64,000 bases of DNA from Jiangella muralis (GTDB lineage Bacteria; Actinomycetota; Actinomycetes; Jiangellales; Jiangellaceae): contig NZ_KQ434758.1 of the NCBI RefSeq assembly GCF_001270745.1, forward strand, positions 62,001 through 126,000, in the 5' to 3' direction. The notes under the pieces are model-generated. The model saw nothing but the letters and a program-made list of their open reading frames with translations, had not been told where the DNA came from and did no database searches. The translations under genes were made by a program, and so were the position numbers. Below are positions 8,760-17,009 of the stretch, one piece after another (the stretch's first letter is position 1; each line of letters starts with the position of its first letter).

Positions 8760-8765
8760 AGTATG
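8760..8765 (-). promoter_or_regulatory. Extended -10 box of the cimA leader promoter
   Basis: On the minus strand TG-T-CATACT ends 8 nt before the leader ATG, so the leader peptide is probably translated from a leaderless transcript. No good -35 box is seen, which fits an extended -10 promoter. Confidence 0.5.
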
Positions 8766-8852
8766 ACACAGTTCACCCGGCCGGTGGAGACGGACCCCAT
8801 GACGACGCCGCAGCCAGGGCGATCGGACGCACACGACGGCGCCCACGCCTTC

Positions 8853-9040
8853 GTCACCTGATCATCTCCAGCATGCGGACACCTGACGATCAGGTGACAC
8901 AACGGCCGCTCTGTGTGCGCGTACGTCACCTGATCGTTTCCGTCCACATCGTGGAGACGATCAGGTGACAAAGCGGGGCGCAGCGCTACGCCACCGTCAC
9001 CTGATCGTTTCCGTCCACATCGTGGAGACGATCAGGTGAC
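8853..9040. repeat. Three-copy hairpin repeat (GTCACCTGATC palindromes)
   Basis: Copies lie at 8853-8898, 8925-8969 and 8996-9040. Copies 2 and 3 are identical over 45 bp, start 71 bp apart and are each followed by AAAGCGGG. Each folds with arms GTCACCTGATCGT and ACGATCAGGTGAC (13 bp, extended by TCC/GGA). Copy 1 is a diverged version with 11-bp arms. The array fills the gap between the cimA leader and the 3' end of ilvE. It could terminate ilvE transcription or be a REP-like element. No coding potential is evident. Confidence 0.8.
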
Positions 9041-9051
9041 AAAGCGGGCGG

Positions 9052-10146
9052 TCAGGCGACGCGGTGCATCCAGCCGTGGGGGTCGTCGGCGCGGCCGTAC
9101 TGGACGTCGAGCAGCGCGGCGCGGAGCTCGGACGTCACCGGGCCGGGCTCGGCGCCCATGGACAGCTCGCCGCCCTGCCACGCCAGCCGGCCCAGCGGCG
9201 TGACCACCGCGGCCGTGCCGCAGGCGAACACCTCGGTGATGTCGCCGGACGCCACACCCTCGCGCCACTCGTCGATGGAGAAGCGGCGCTCGTCGACCTT
9301 GTAGCCGCGGTCGGCGGCCAGCGCGTGGATGGAGTCGCGGGTGATGCCCTCGAGGATGGTGCCGGTCAGCTCGGGCGTGACGATGGAGCCGTTGGCGTGC
9401 ACGAAGTACAGGTTCATGCCGCCGAGCTCCTCGACCCATTTGCCCTCGACGGCGTCGAGGAAGCAGACCTGGTCGCAGCCGTGCTCGATGGCCTCCTGCT
9501 GGGCGATGAGGCTGGCCGCGTAGTTGCCCGCGCACTTCGCCGCGCCGGTGCCGCCGGGCGCCGCCCGGGTGTACTCGGACGACAGCCAGATGTCGACCGG
9601 CTTCACGCCGGACGAGAAGTAGGCGCCGGCCGGCGATGCGATGACGCAGAACGTGACCTGCTTGGCCGGGCGCACGCCGAGGAACACCTCGGAGGCGAAC
9701 ATGAACGGACGCAGGTAGAGGCTGGTCTCACCGCCGGACGGCACCCAGTCGGCGTCGGCGCGGACCAGCAGGTCGACGGCCTCGACGAATGAGTCGGCGG
9801 GCAGCGACGGCAGCGCCATGCGGTGGGCGCTGCGCTGCATGCGCTCGCCGTTGGCCTCGGGCCGGAACGTCCAGATGGAGCCGTCGGCGTGCCGGTAGGC
9901 CTTGAGTCCCTCGAAGATCGCCTGCGCGTAGTGGAACACCGCGGTGGCGGGGTCGAGCGCGAGCGGGGCGTACGGACGCAGCCCGGCATCGTGCCAGCCG
10001 TCGGGGGTCCAGCTGGCGGTGACCATGTGGTCGGTGAAGTTGGTGCCGAACCCGGGGTTCGCCAGGATCTCCGACCGGCGCTCGGGCGATACCGGGCTCG
10101 ACGTGAGCGTCGTCGAGAACTCCAGTGCCGCTGCGGTCGGTGTCAT
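9052..10146 (-). CDS. ilvE: Branched-chain amino acid aminotransferase
   Basis: The 364-aa class IV PLP aminotransferase interconverts 2-oxo acids and valine, leucine or isoleucine. The PLP lysine lies in GGTGAAKCAGNYAAS (about K204). EELGGMNLYFV and the phosphate-binding CGTAAVVTPLG are also present, as is the early FHYAQAIFEGLKAYR. Length is typical of the actinobacterial type. GAGGAG lies 7 nt before the ATG. A perfect 14-bp palindrome is 22 nt upstream of the start. Downstream lie the hairpin repeats and the cimA unit. Confidence 0.93.
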   Translation of the reverse strand: MTPTAAALEFSTTLTSSPVSPERRSEILANPGFGTNFTDHMVTASWTPDGWHDAGLRPYAPLALDPATAVFHYAQAIFEGLKAYRHADGSIWTFRPEANGERMQRSAHRMALPSLPADSFVEAVDLLVRADADWVPSGGETSLYLRPFMFASEVFLGVRPAKQVTFCVIASPAGAYFSSGVKPVDIWLSSEYTRAAPGGTGAAKCAGNYAASLIAQQEAIEHGCDQVCFLDAVEGKWVEELGGMNLYFVHANGSIVTPELTGTILEGITRDSIHALAADRGYKVDERRFSIDEWREGVASGDITEVFACGTAAVVTPLGRLAWQGGELSMGAEPGPVTSELRAALLDVQYGRADDPHGWMHRVA

Positions 10147-10167
10147 GGCTGTGCTCCTCGAGAACTA

Positions 10168-10181
10168 GTTGGACGTCCAAC
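10168..10181. promoter_or_regulatory. Palindromic operator candidate GTTGGACGTCCAAC
   Basis: This is a perfect 14-bp palindrome 22 nt upstream of the ilvE start and within 20 bp of the 3' end of the phosphodiesterase gene. The TTGGACGTCCAA core looks like operators of TetR-family regulators in actinobacteria. The regulator is not identified; none adjoins ilvE. Confidence 0.45.
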
Positions 10182-10186
10182 CAACG

Positions 10187-10981
10187 CTACCGATCATCGC
10201 GTTCTGCGTAAACGGTGCGAGGCCAACGACCCTCGGCGATCAGCACCTCCCGCAGCACGTCGGGCCGGTCGGTGATGATGCCGTCGACGCCGGCGTGGAT
10301 CAGCCGATGCATCGTGACAGGGTCGTCAACCGTCCAAACGATGAGGCGCAACCCCAGGTCATGGGCGCCTTCGACCAGACGGTCGATGAATATCGGGAGT
10401 CTACCCCAGCGCAACGGCACGTGCACGAAACCCCCGCTGGCCACCCGCCGCGGCGGTGCGACCCGGCCATGCGAGCAGAGCAGCCACGACACCAGCGACC
10501 GCCAGCCCAGCGCGCACGACAGCCCCGGCCCGAGGTCGGCCCGCAGCGCCGCCAGCCACCCGTCCCACGCCCCGGCGAGGCACACCCGCTCGACGGCGTT
10601 CGCGGCCCGCAGCACGCGCGACAGCGGTTCCAGCGACGCCTCGTCCTTGACGTCGATGACGAACCTCGCGTCCGGGAAGGCGGCCAGGACGTCGTCCAGC
10701 CGGGCCACCGGCTCCGCGCCGAGCACCGTCAGGCGCCGGACCTCGTCCCACGTGTGCCGCCGGACCAGCCCGCGGCCATCGGTGACGCGGCCGAGCCGTG
10801 CGTCGTGGAAGGCCAGGCAGACGCCGTCGGAGGTGACGCGGACGTCGGTCTCGAGGTAGCGCAGCCCGAGGGCGTACGACCGCTCGAACGCGGCCAGGGT
10901 GTTCTCGGCAGCCAGCCCCGCCCCACCCCGGTGGGCGATGGCCAGCACGTGCGGCTCCACTCCGTAGCGAGTCAGGCTCAC
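10187..10981 (-). CDS. Glycerophosphodiester phosphodiesterase
   Basis: The roughly 264-aa GDPD-family enzyme hydrolyses glycerophosphodiesters to sn-glycerol 3-phosphate and an alcohol. The catalytic signature is visible: AIAHRGGAGLAAENTLAAF, then YLETDVRVTSDG and AFHD(A)RLGRVTDG, and near the C-terminus LIVWTVDDP and GVDGIITDRPD. No signal peptide is seen, so it is probably cytosolic. GTG 10981 gives a compact start close to the catalytic domain; GTG 11047 would add 22 unconvincing residues. It ends just before the palindrome upstream of ilvE. Confidence 0.85.
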   Translation of the reverse strand: MSLTRYGVEPHVLAIAHRGGAGLAAENTLAAFERSYALGLRYLETDVRVTSDGVCLAFHDARLGRVTDGRGLVRRHTWDEVRRLTVLGAEPVARLDDVLAAFPDARFVIDVKDEASLEPLSRVLRAANAVERVCLAGAWDGWLAALRADLGPGLSCALGWRSLVSWLLCSHGRVAPPRRVASGGFVHVPLRWGRLPIFIDRLVEGAHDLGLRLIVWTVDDPVTMHRLIHAGVDGIITDRPDVLREVLIAEGRWPRTVYAERDDR

Positions 10982-11057
10982 ACCCCAACGGTGGCAGGCC
11001 CCGACGCGGAGGTCGACGGCGAAGTGCCTGTTCACAGCGGGATTCACGGAAGGTTCA

Positions 11058-11091
11058 CCGACCAGGCGACCGTGGGTGGCCGCCTGGTCGG
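11058..11091 (-). terminator. Terminator-like hairpin after the peptidase operon
   Basis: CCGACCAGGCG (11058-11068) and its exact reverse complement (11081-11091) flank a 12-nt loop, 8 nt beyond the stop of the second peptidase gene. No T tract is present. Confidence 0.6.
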
Positions 11092-11098
11092 CGGGGAC

Positions 11099-12997
11099 CT
11101 ACCGCAGCCCGGCCGCCACCGCCGCCGGCCGGCCGCCGACGATCGGCAGCTCGATCAGCGTCCGCAGCGGGTCGACCGTGATGGTGGCGCGGTTCGGGTC
11201 GGTCTGGCTGCCGTAGTCGCGGTAGCTGCCGACGATGATCACGCCGATGCGGTGCCCCTCCGGGAACACGTAGTCCTCCGGCAGCAGCGGGAACCCCATG
11301 GTGTACGACCGGCCCGGCACCAGCGGGGTCACCGTGCCGTAGTCGTTCAGGTTGACGGCGTCGACGATCCCCTTGGTGACGACCTCCCGCTCGGTCTCGG
11401 CGACCCGCTTCGCGACCTGCCGGTAGCAGGCGTCCTCGGCGAAGCCGCCCCAGGTGGCGGTCTCGCCCCAGCAGTCCTCGACGGTGCCGGTGACGACGCC
11501 GTCGCCGGCCCGCTGCACCCGGACGGCCGGCCCGTAGTCGACCAGGATCGCGCCGAGGTTCGTGTCGGTGGTGCTGACGGACGCGTTCAGGGTCACCGTC
11601 GGCGTCCCGGAGATGTGCAGCGGCGCCGTCAGCGGCTCGGACACGTAGGCCAGCCGGCTCGGCTGCACCGCGAGCTCGTTGGTGATCATCGCGGTCTCGC
11701 GCTGGGCCGGGTCGTCGACGAAGCTCAGCACGGGGTCGGACGGGCGGTTCGGCGTGACGGAGAGCCGTCCGGCCGTCGTGGTGGACGGCCGCAGCCAGAG
11801 CCGTGTCTCCCGCGCGCCGGGGACGGGCCAGTCGTTGTACTCGTCCCACACGTCCGGCGCCCGCTCGACGTCGGCGATGGGCTCGTCCATGATCCCGTTG
11901 TCGATGTCCTGCAGCCAGTAGTCGAACCAGCGGTGCAACTCGTCGACCCATTCGGCGCGGCGGAAGTCGAACGGATCGATGTGACCGGTCTGGGTCAGCC
12001 AGAGCTTGCGCGGCACGTCGTTCTCGGCCAGCTCGTACCACCACTTGCTGAACTGGTCGGGGCGGACGTTCTCGTCGTTCAGGCCGTGCACGACGAACAC
12101 GCTGGCCTTCACCTTGCCGGCGTCGGGGTTGTAGTCGCGGACCTGCCAGAACGGCGTGTAGTCGCCGGTCTCGTCGCCGTCGGTGGCGGCCAGGACGTCG
12201 CGGACCGGCCGGCAGTGCTCGCGCCGGGCCGGGTTGGTGACGGTGTTCGACAGCGACGACGGGTAGTTGTTCCCGCGGGTGACGACGCCGTTGCTGCGGG
12301 TGTAGTCGTACCAGCTGGAGATCGCGCTGATCGGCACGATCGTCGTCAGGCCGTCGACGCCGGACGCGGCCGTCGCGTTGGCCAGGGTGCCGTCGTAGGA
12401 CTTGCCGATCAGGCCGGTCCTGCCGTTGTGCCAGTCGGCGACCACCTCGTCGCCGTTCGCGTCGACGCCCGGGATGCGGCCGTTCAGCCAGTCGACGACC
12501 ACCTTCGGCGACAGGTTGTCCGAGACGTCGCCGGTGGTCGGGCAGCCGGTGGAGTTGTTCGTGCCGATCATGTCCATCAGCACGATGGCGTAGCCGCGCG
12601 GCACGAAGTAGTTGTCGTAGAACAGCGGCCAGCGGTCCAGCAGCCCGTCGCCGTCCTGGTCCAGTTTCAGTTCCGACTCGTTGCCGCGGCCGAGGGTCGA
12701 GTAGTACGGGCTCGGGTCCATGATGACCGGCACCTTCAGGCCCTGGTCACTGGCCGCCGGGCGCATGATGTCGACGGCGATGACGTCCACCACGCCGTCA
12801 CCGTCGGAGTCGTACGGCGACGTGATGAAGACGCGTTCCCTGATCGCGTCGTCGTAACCGAAGACGGGCTGGGTGACCCCGTCCGCCACGACGACGCCGG
12901 GTTCGTCCGCCGCTCCCGCTCCCGCGCCGGCGACCGCCGCCGTGGCGGTCAACGCGAGGGCGGCGGGTAAGGCGAGCAACCTGCGGGCTCTGACCAT
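11099..12997 (-). CDS. Secreted Xaa-Pro dipeptidyl-peptidase / CocE-NonD family hydrolase (copy 2)
   Basis: The 632-aa protein has a signal peptide (MVRARRLLALPAALALTATA, cut near GAGAADE). An alpha/beta hydrolase domain of the S15 type follows, then a C-terminal jelly-roll. The nucleophile is S200 in GLIGKSYDGT; Asp in VVHGLNDENVRP and His in TQTGHIDPFDF complete the triad. A C-terminal PEGHRIGVIIVGSYRDYGSQ is typical. An asparagine-rich DSDGDG and DQDGDG segment near the N-terminus suggests calcium binding. It is a close paralogue of the gene at 13028, 30 nt upstream, so both form a tandem operon. Substrates are unknown. Confidence 0.88.
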   Translation of the reverse strand: MVRARRLLALPAALALTATAAVAGAGAGAADEPGVVVADGVTQPVFGYDDAIRERVFITSPYDSDGDGVVDVIAVDIMRPAASDQGLKVPVIMDPSPYYSTLGRGNESELKLDQDGDGLLDRWPLFYDNYFVPRGYAIVLMDMIGTNNSTGCPTTGDVSDNLSPKVVVDWLNGRIPGVDANGDEVVADWHNGRTGLIGKSYDGTLANATAASGVDGLTTIVPISAISSWYDYTRSNGVVTRGNNYPSSLSNTVTNPARREHCRPVRDVLAATDGDETGDYTPFWQVRDYNPDAGKVKASVFVVHGLNDENVRPDQFSKWWYELAENDVPRKLWLTQTGHIDPFDFRRAEWVDELHRWFDYWLQDIDNGIMDEPIADVERAPDVWDEYNDWPVPGARETRLWLRPSTTTAGRLSVTPNRPSDPVLSFVDDPAQRETAMITNELAVQPSRLAYVSEPLTAPLHISGTPTVTLNASVSTTDTNLGAILVDYGPAVRVQRAGDGVVTGTVEDCWGETATWGGFAEDACYRQVAKRVAETEREVVTKGIVDAVNLNDYGTVTPLVPGRSYTMGFPLLPEDYVFPEGHRIGVIIVGSYRDYGSQTDPNRATITVDPLRTLIELPIVGGRPAAVAAGLR

Positions 12998-13027
12998 GTG
13001 TGCCTCCCATGTCCAGTGAGTCGTGCG

Positions 13028-14926
13028 CTACTCCAGGCCGGCGGCCGAGGCCGCGGCCCGGCCGCCGACGATCGGCAACTCGATGAGGCTGCGCTGCGGC
13101 AGGATCGAGATCGTGGCGCGATGGGGGTCGGCCTGGCTGCCGTAGTCGCGGTAGCTGCCGACGATGATCACGCCGATGCGGTGCCCCTCCGGGAACACGT
13201 AGTCCTCCGGCAGCAGCGGGAACTCGACGTCGTACTTGGCGCCCGGCACCAGCGGCGTCGGTGTGCTGTAGTCGTACAGGTTGACCCCGTCGACGATCCC
13301 CTTGGTCACCACCTCGCGCTGGGTGAGCGCGACCCGCTTGAACACCTCCTTGTAGCAGGCGTCCTCCGCGTAGCCGCCCCAGGTGGCGGTGTCGCCCCAG
13401 CAGTCCTCGACGGTGCCGGTGACGACGCCGTCGCCGGCCCGCTGCACCCGCTCGGCCGGCCCGTAGTCGACCAGGATCGCGCCGAAGTTGGTGTCCTCCG
13501 CGTTCACCGTCGCCTGCAGCTGGACCGTCGGCGTCCCGGAGATGTGCAGCGGCCCCGTCAGCGGCTCGGACAGGTAGACCAGCCGGTTCGGCGTCACCGT
13601 CTGCTCGTTCGACACCATCGCCGTCTCGCGCTGGCCCGGGTCGTCGGTGAAGCTCAGCGCCGGGTCGAGCGGGCGGTTCGGGATGACGGAGAGGCCGCCG
13701 GACGCGCCCGGGTTCGGCTCCAGCCAGACGCGCGTCGGCCGCGACCCCGGGATCGGCCAGTCGTTCGCCGTCTCCCACACGTCGGGCGCGCGCTCGATGT
13801 CGACGATCGGCTCGTCCATGATCCCGTTGTCGACGTCGTGGAGCCAGAAGTCGAACCACTTGTGGATCTCGTCGACCCACGCGTCGCGGCGGAAGTCGAA
13901 CGGGTCGATGTGGCCGGTCTGGGTCAGCCAGAGCTTGCGCGGCACGTCGTTCTCGGCGAGGCCGTACCACCACTTGCTGAAGTGGTCGGGGCGGACGTTC
14001 TCGTCGTTCAGGCCGTGCACGACGAAGACGCTGGCCTTCACCTTGTCGACGTCGCGGTTGTAGTCGCGGACGTGCCAGAACGGCGTGTAGTCGCCGGTCT
14101 CGTCGCCGTCGTTGGCGGAGAGGACGTCGCGGACCGGGCGGCAGTGGTCGCGGCGGTCCGGGTTCGTCACCGTGTTGGCGAGGCTGGCGAGATAGTTGTT
14201 GCCGCGCTGCACGACGCCGTTGCTGCGGGTGTAGTCGTAGTAGCTGGAGATCGCGCTGATCGGGACGATCGTGGTCAGCCCTTCGACGCCGGACACCGCG
14301 GTGCCGTTCGCCAGCGTCCCGTCGTAGGACTTGCCGATCAGGCCGGTCTTCCCGTTGTGCCAGTCGGCCATGACCTCGTCGCCGTTCGCGTCGACGCCGG
14401 GGATGCGGCCGTTCAGCCAGTCGATGACGACCTTCGGCGACAGGTTGTCCGAGTCGTCGTGCACCGTCGGGCAGCCGGTCGAGTTGTTGGTGCCGATCAT
14501 GTCCATCAGGACCACGGCGTAGCCGCGCGGCACGAAGTAGTTGTCGTAGAACAGCGGCCAGCGGTCCAGCAGCCCGTCGCCGTCGAGGTCGGCCTTCAGC
14601 TCCGACTCGTTGCCGCGGCCGAGGGTCGAGTAGTACGGGCTCGGGTCCATGATCACCGGGACGTCGAGCCCCTGCTCGCTGGCGGCCGGGCGCATGATGT
14701 CGATGGCGATGACGTCGAGTTCGCCGTTCGCGTCCGAGTCGTACGGCGACGTGATGAAGACGCGCTCGCGGATCGCGTCGTCGTAGCCGAAGACGGGCTG
14801 GGTCACGCCGTCCTCGACGACGATGCCGGGTTCGTCGGCGCCGGCTCCCACGCTGGTGGCGACCGCGGCGGTCGCGGTCAGCGTGAGGGCGACGGGTACA
14901 GCGAGCAACCTGCGGGCTCTGACCAC
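13028..14926 (-). CDS. Secreted Xaa-Pro dipeptidyl-peptidase / CocE-NonD family hydrolase (copy 1)
   Basis: Also 632 aa and collinear with the downstream copy. It carries the same signal peptide type (MVRARRLLAVPVALTLTATA), the nucleophile motif GLIGKSYDGT, the Asp motif HGLNDENVRP and the His motif TGHIDPFDF. Differences cluster in the signal region and the C-terminal jelly-roll (for example ATVNAEDTNFGAILVDYG against ASVSTTDTNLGAILVDYG), as expected if substrate preference has diverged after duplication. GTG start with GGGAGACAGG upstream. A good sigma70-type promoter lies at 14970-14998. Confidence 0.88.
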   Translation of the reverse strand: MVRARRLLAVPVALTLTATAAVATSVGAGADEPGIVVEDGVTQPVFGYDDAIRERVFITSPYDSDANGELDVIAIDIMRPAASEQGLDVPVIMDPSPYYSTLGRGNESELKADLDGDGLLDRWPLFYDNYFVPRGYAVVLMDMIGTNNSTGCPTVHDDSDNLSPKVVIDWLNGRIPGVDANGDEVMADWHNGKTGLIGKSYDGTLANGTAVSGVEGLTTIVPISAISSYYDYTRSNGVVQRGNNYLASLANTVTNPDRRDHCRPVRDVLSANDGDETGDYTPFWHVRDYNRDVDKVKASVFVVHGLNDENVRPDHFSKWWYGLAENDVPRKLWLTQTGHIDPFDFRRDAWVDEIHKWFDFWLHDVDNGIMDEPIVDIERAPDVWETANDWPIPGSRPTRVWLEPNPGASGGLSVIPNRPLDPALSFTDDPGQRETAMVSNEQTVTPNRLVYLSEPLTGPLHISGTPTVQLQATVNAEDTNFGAILVDYGPAERVQRAGDGVVTGTVEDCWGDTATWGGYAEDACYKEVFKRVALTQREVVTKGIVDGVNLYDYSTPTPLVPGAKYDVEFPLLPEDYVFPEGHRIGVIIVGSYRDYGSQADPHRATISILPQRSLIELPIVGGRAAASAAGLE

Positions 14927-14969
14927 GCCTGTCTCCCATGTCCGAAGGTTCCGATTTGTGCCATGTCAC

Positions 14970-14998
14970 ATACAAGTGGGTGGGTCAGGGGGTGTCAA
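14970..14998 (-). promoter_or_regulatory. Promoter of the peptidase operon
   Basis: On the minus strand TTGACA (14998-14993), 17 nt, TTGTAT (14975-14970). The start codon at 14926 is 43 nt further on, preceded by a ribosome site, so this mRNA has a normal leader. Confidence 0.6.
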
Positions 14999-15116
14999 GA
15001 TCGGGAGCACGTCGTCACGGCGGGGCATGACTGGCGTCATGTCCGCGCTGCGGGGCGCGGCTGCGAGGCTCGGCGTATGGGACCGCGCCGGATCGAACCC
15101 GCGAGAGGGTGGGCAC

Positions 15117-16262
15117 ATGCCTGAGTTCACGACCGCGCGCCGGGTCGTCCTCACCGTCCTGATCGGCAACTCGGTGTGGCTGCTGGTCATCCCCTGGCGA
15201 ATGACGCAGCCGCCGTCGCGCCCGCTCGAGGTCGCGTTCGCGGCGGGACTGCTGGCCGCCGCCGTCGCCGTCAGCCTGATGCTGCGGGCCGCCACCAGCG
15301 CCCGGGTCGACGCCGGCGCCCGCCGCGCGCCGGCCGGAGCCGCGGTCGTCCTCACGCTGGCGTTGTGGTGGCCGGCCTTCCAGTGGGCCGGCCCGGACGA
15401 GGCTCCGTGGGCGTGGCTGGCCGGGATGGTGGCCGGTGCGGTCGCCGTCGCCATGCCGTGGGCCGTCACGGCGGGCGTCGTTGCGGCGTTCACGGTGGCG
15501 GCGACGGCGGGGGCGCTCGCCTTCGGCACGTCCGCCCTGACACAGCTGCTGACGCTCGGGGGCGCCACGATCGCGATGGTGGTGATGCAGCACGCGCTGG
15601 TCTGGCTGCTGGCGCTGCTGCACGGCACGGAACGGGCCCGGGAGTCCGACGCGGCGCTGGCGGTGGCCGAGGAGCGGCTGCGGATGAGCCGGGAGTTGCA
15701 CGACCTGCTCGGACATCGTCTGACGGTGATCGCGCTCAAGGCCGAGCTGGCCGCCGGCCTGGCCGGCACCGATCCCGAGCAGGCGCGCGCCGAGAGCGAC
15801 GGGATCAGGCAGGTCGCCGCGGCCACCCTCGTCGAGGTGCGGCAGGCCGTCCACGGCGACACCGTGACGGACCTGCGGCACCAGCTCGAGTCGGCGCGGC
15901 TGGTGCTGACGTCCGCCGGCGTCGAGGTCGGGGTCGAGCTGGCACCGCTGCCCCTGACAGCGGCCGAGTCGGCCCTGCTCGCCGCCGTCGTCCGCGAGGC
16001 CGTCACGAACATCCTGCGTCACGCGCGGGCCGAGCGGGTCCGGATCGGCCTCACCGCCGCACCGGGTGGCCGCGCCTTCGTGGTCGTCGACGACGGCGGC
16101 GGTTCCGGGGACCTCCCCGGAACCGGCTCGGACCGGCCGGGCGGCACCGGCCTGGCCGGGCTGGCCGTCCGCTCGGCCGACCTCGGCGCGACCCTGACCG
16201 CCGGGCGGGTCGACGGCGGCTTCGAGCTGCGGGTGGACCTCCCGGGGCGGCAGCGCTCGTGA
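15117..16262 (+). CDS. Two-component sensor histidine kinase (HisKA_3, NarL-type)
   Basis: The 381-aa product has about five N-terminal membrane segments (residues 10-165). The dimerisation helix SRELHDLLGHRLTVIALKAELA carries phospho-acceptor H195. The HATPase domain has the N-box AVVREAVTNILRHARAERV and G-boxes DDGGGSGD and GGTGLAGLAVR. This is the DesK-like class paired with LuxR-type regulators, as seen 38 nt downstream. There is no large sensory domain, so the signal is probably sensed in the membrane. ATG 15117 is chosen for the GAGAGGGTGGG upstream and for the hydrophobic start. Confidence 0.88.
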   Translation: MPEFTTARRVVLTVLIGNSVWLLVIPWRMTQPPSRPLEVAFAAGLLAAAVAVSLMLRAATSARVDAGARRAPAGAAVVLTLALWWPAFQWAGPDEAPWAWLAGMVAGAVAVAMPWAVTAGVVAAFTVAATAGALAFGTSALTQLLTLGGATIAMVVMQHALVWLLALLHGTERARESDAALAVAEERLRMSRELHDLLGHRLTVIALKAELAAGLAGTDPEQARAESDGIRQVAAATLVEVRQAVHGDTVTDLRHQLESARLVLTSAGVEVGVELAPLPLTAAESALLAAVVREAVTNILRHARAERVRIGLTAAPGGRAFVVVDDGGGSGDLPGTGSDRPGGTGLAGLAVRSADLGATLTAGRVDGGFELRVDLPGRQRS

Positions 16263-16299
16263 CATTGCGTCGCGGCCGCCCGATCCGGACACTGTCCGT

Positions 16300-16935
16300 G
16301 TGCGCGACGAGGCGAACGACGACGATGCGACGATCAGGGTGCTGCTCGCGGAGGACGAGGAGCTGATCCGGGTCGCCCTCGCCGGGCTGCTGGCTCGCGA
16401 GCCCGACATCGACGTCGTCGCGGCCGCTGCCGACGGCCGGGCCGCCCTGGACCTCGCGCTGCGGCACCGTCCGGACGTCGCGGTGCTCGACCTGCAGATG
16501 CCCGGGCTGGACGGGCTCGAGGTCGTCGCGGAGCTGGGCCGGGCGCTGCCCGAGTGCGCGGCGGTGATCCTCACCGGGCACGGCCGGCCGCTGGTGCTGC
16601 GGCAGGCGCTGGCCTCCGGCGCCCGCGGATTCCTCGCCAAGGGAGCGCCGGGCACGGCGCTGGCCGACGTGGTCCGGCGCGTCCACGAAGGGCACCGCTA
16701 CGTCGACCCGATCCTCGGCGCCGAGGCCCTCACCGCGCCGCCGTCGCCGCTGACCAACCGCGAGGCCGTCGTCCTGCGCTGCGCCAACGCCGACCGGCCG
16801 ATCCGCGACGTCGCCCGCGAGCTGTTCCTCTCGCCCGGCACGGTGCGCAACCAGCTCTCCCGGGTGACCCAGAAACTCGGCGTCGCGACCCGGGCCGAGG
16901 CGTTCGAGCTGGCGCGGGACTCCGGCTGGATCTGA
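16300..16935 (+). CDS. LuxR/NarL-family response regulator
   Basis: The 211-aa product has a receiver domain with acidic pocket E18-D19-E20 and phospho-acceptor D64 in VLDLQMPGLDG. The conserved lysine is in FLAKGAPG. The C-terminal HTH reads LTNREAVVLRCANADRPIRDVARELFLSPGTVRNQLSRVTQKLGV. It follows the kinase by 37 nt and is its evident partner. The target may be the membrane protein gene 74 nt downstream or the peptidases upstream; this is inference from position. Confidence 0.9.
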   Translation: MRDEANDDDATIRVLLAEDEELIRVALAGLLAREPDIDVVAAAADGRAALDLALRHRPDVAVLDLQMPGLDGLEVVAELGRALPECAAVILTGHGRPLVLRQALASGARGFLAKGAPGTALADVVRRVHEGHRYVDPILGAEALTAPPSPLTNREAVVLRCANADRPIRDVARELFLSPGTVRNQLSRVTQKLGVATRAEAFELARDSGWI

Positions 16936-17009
16936 GCGTCCCGGGGCGCACGACAAGACGTGACAATGTGCATGGGCGGCTTGCGCGGCCCGTCCGGCAC
17001 GGTGGTCAC

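Noticed and set aside
8853-9040. CRISPR array
   Set aside because: Repeats are long palindromes with only three copies, two of them followed by a common tail, and there are no cas genes.
10169-15124. Two plus-strand open frames of over 700 codons opposite the tandem peptidases
   Set aside because: The peptidases have signal peptides, a catalytic triad and proper starts; the opposite frames are repetitive Arg/Val/Asp strings repeated in both copies because the genes are duplicates.
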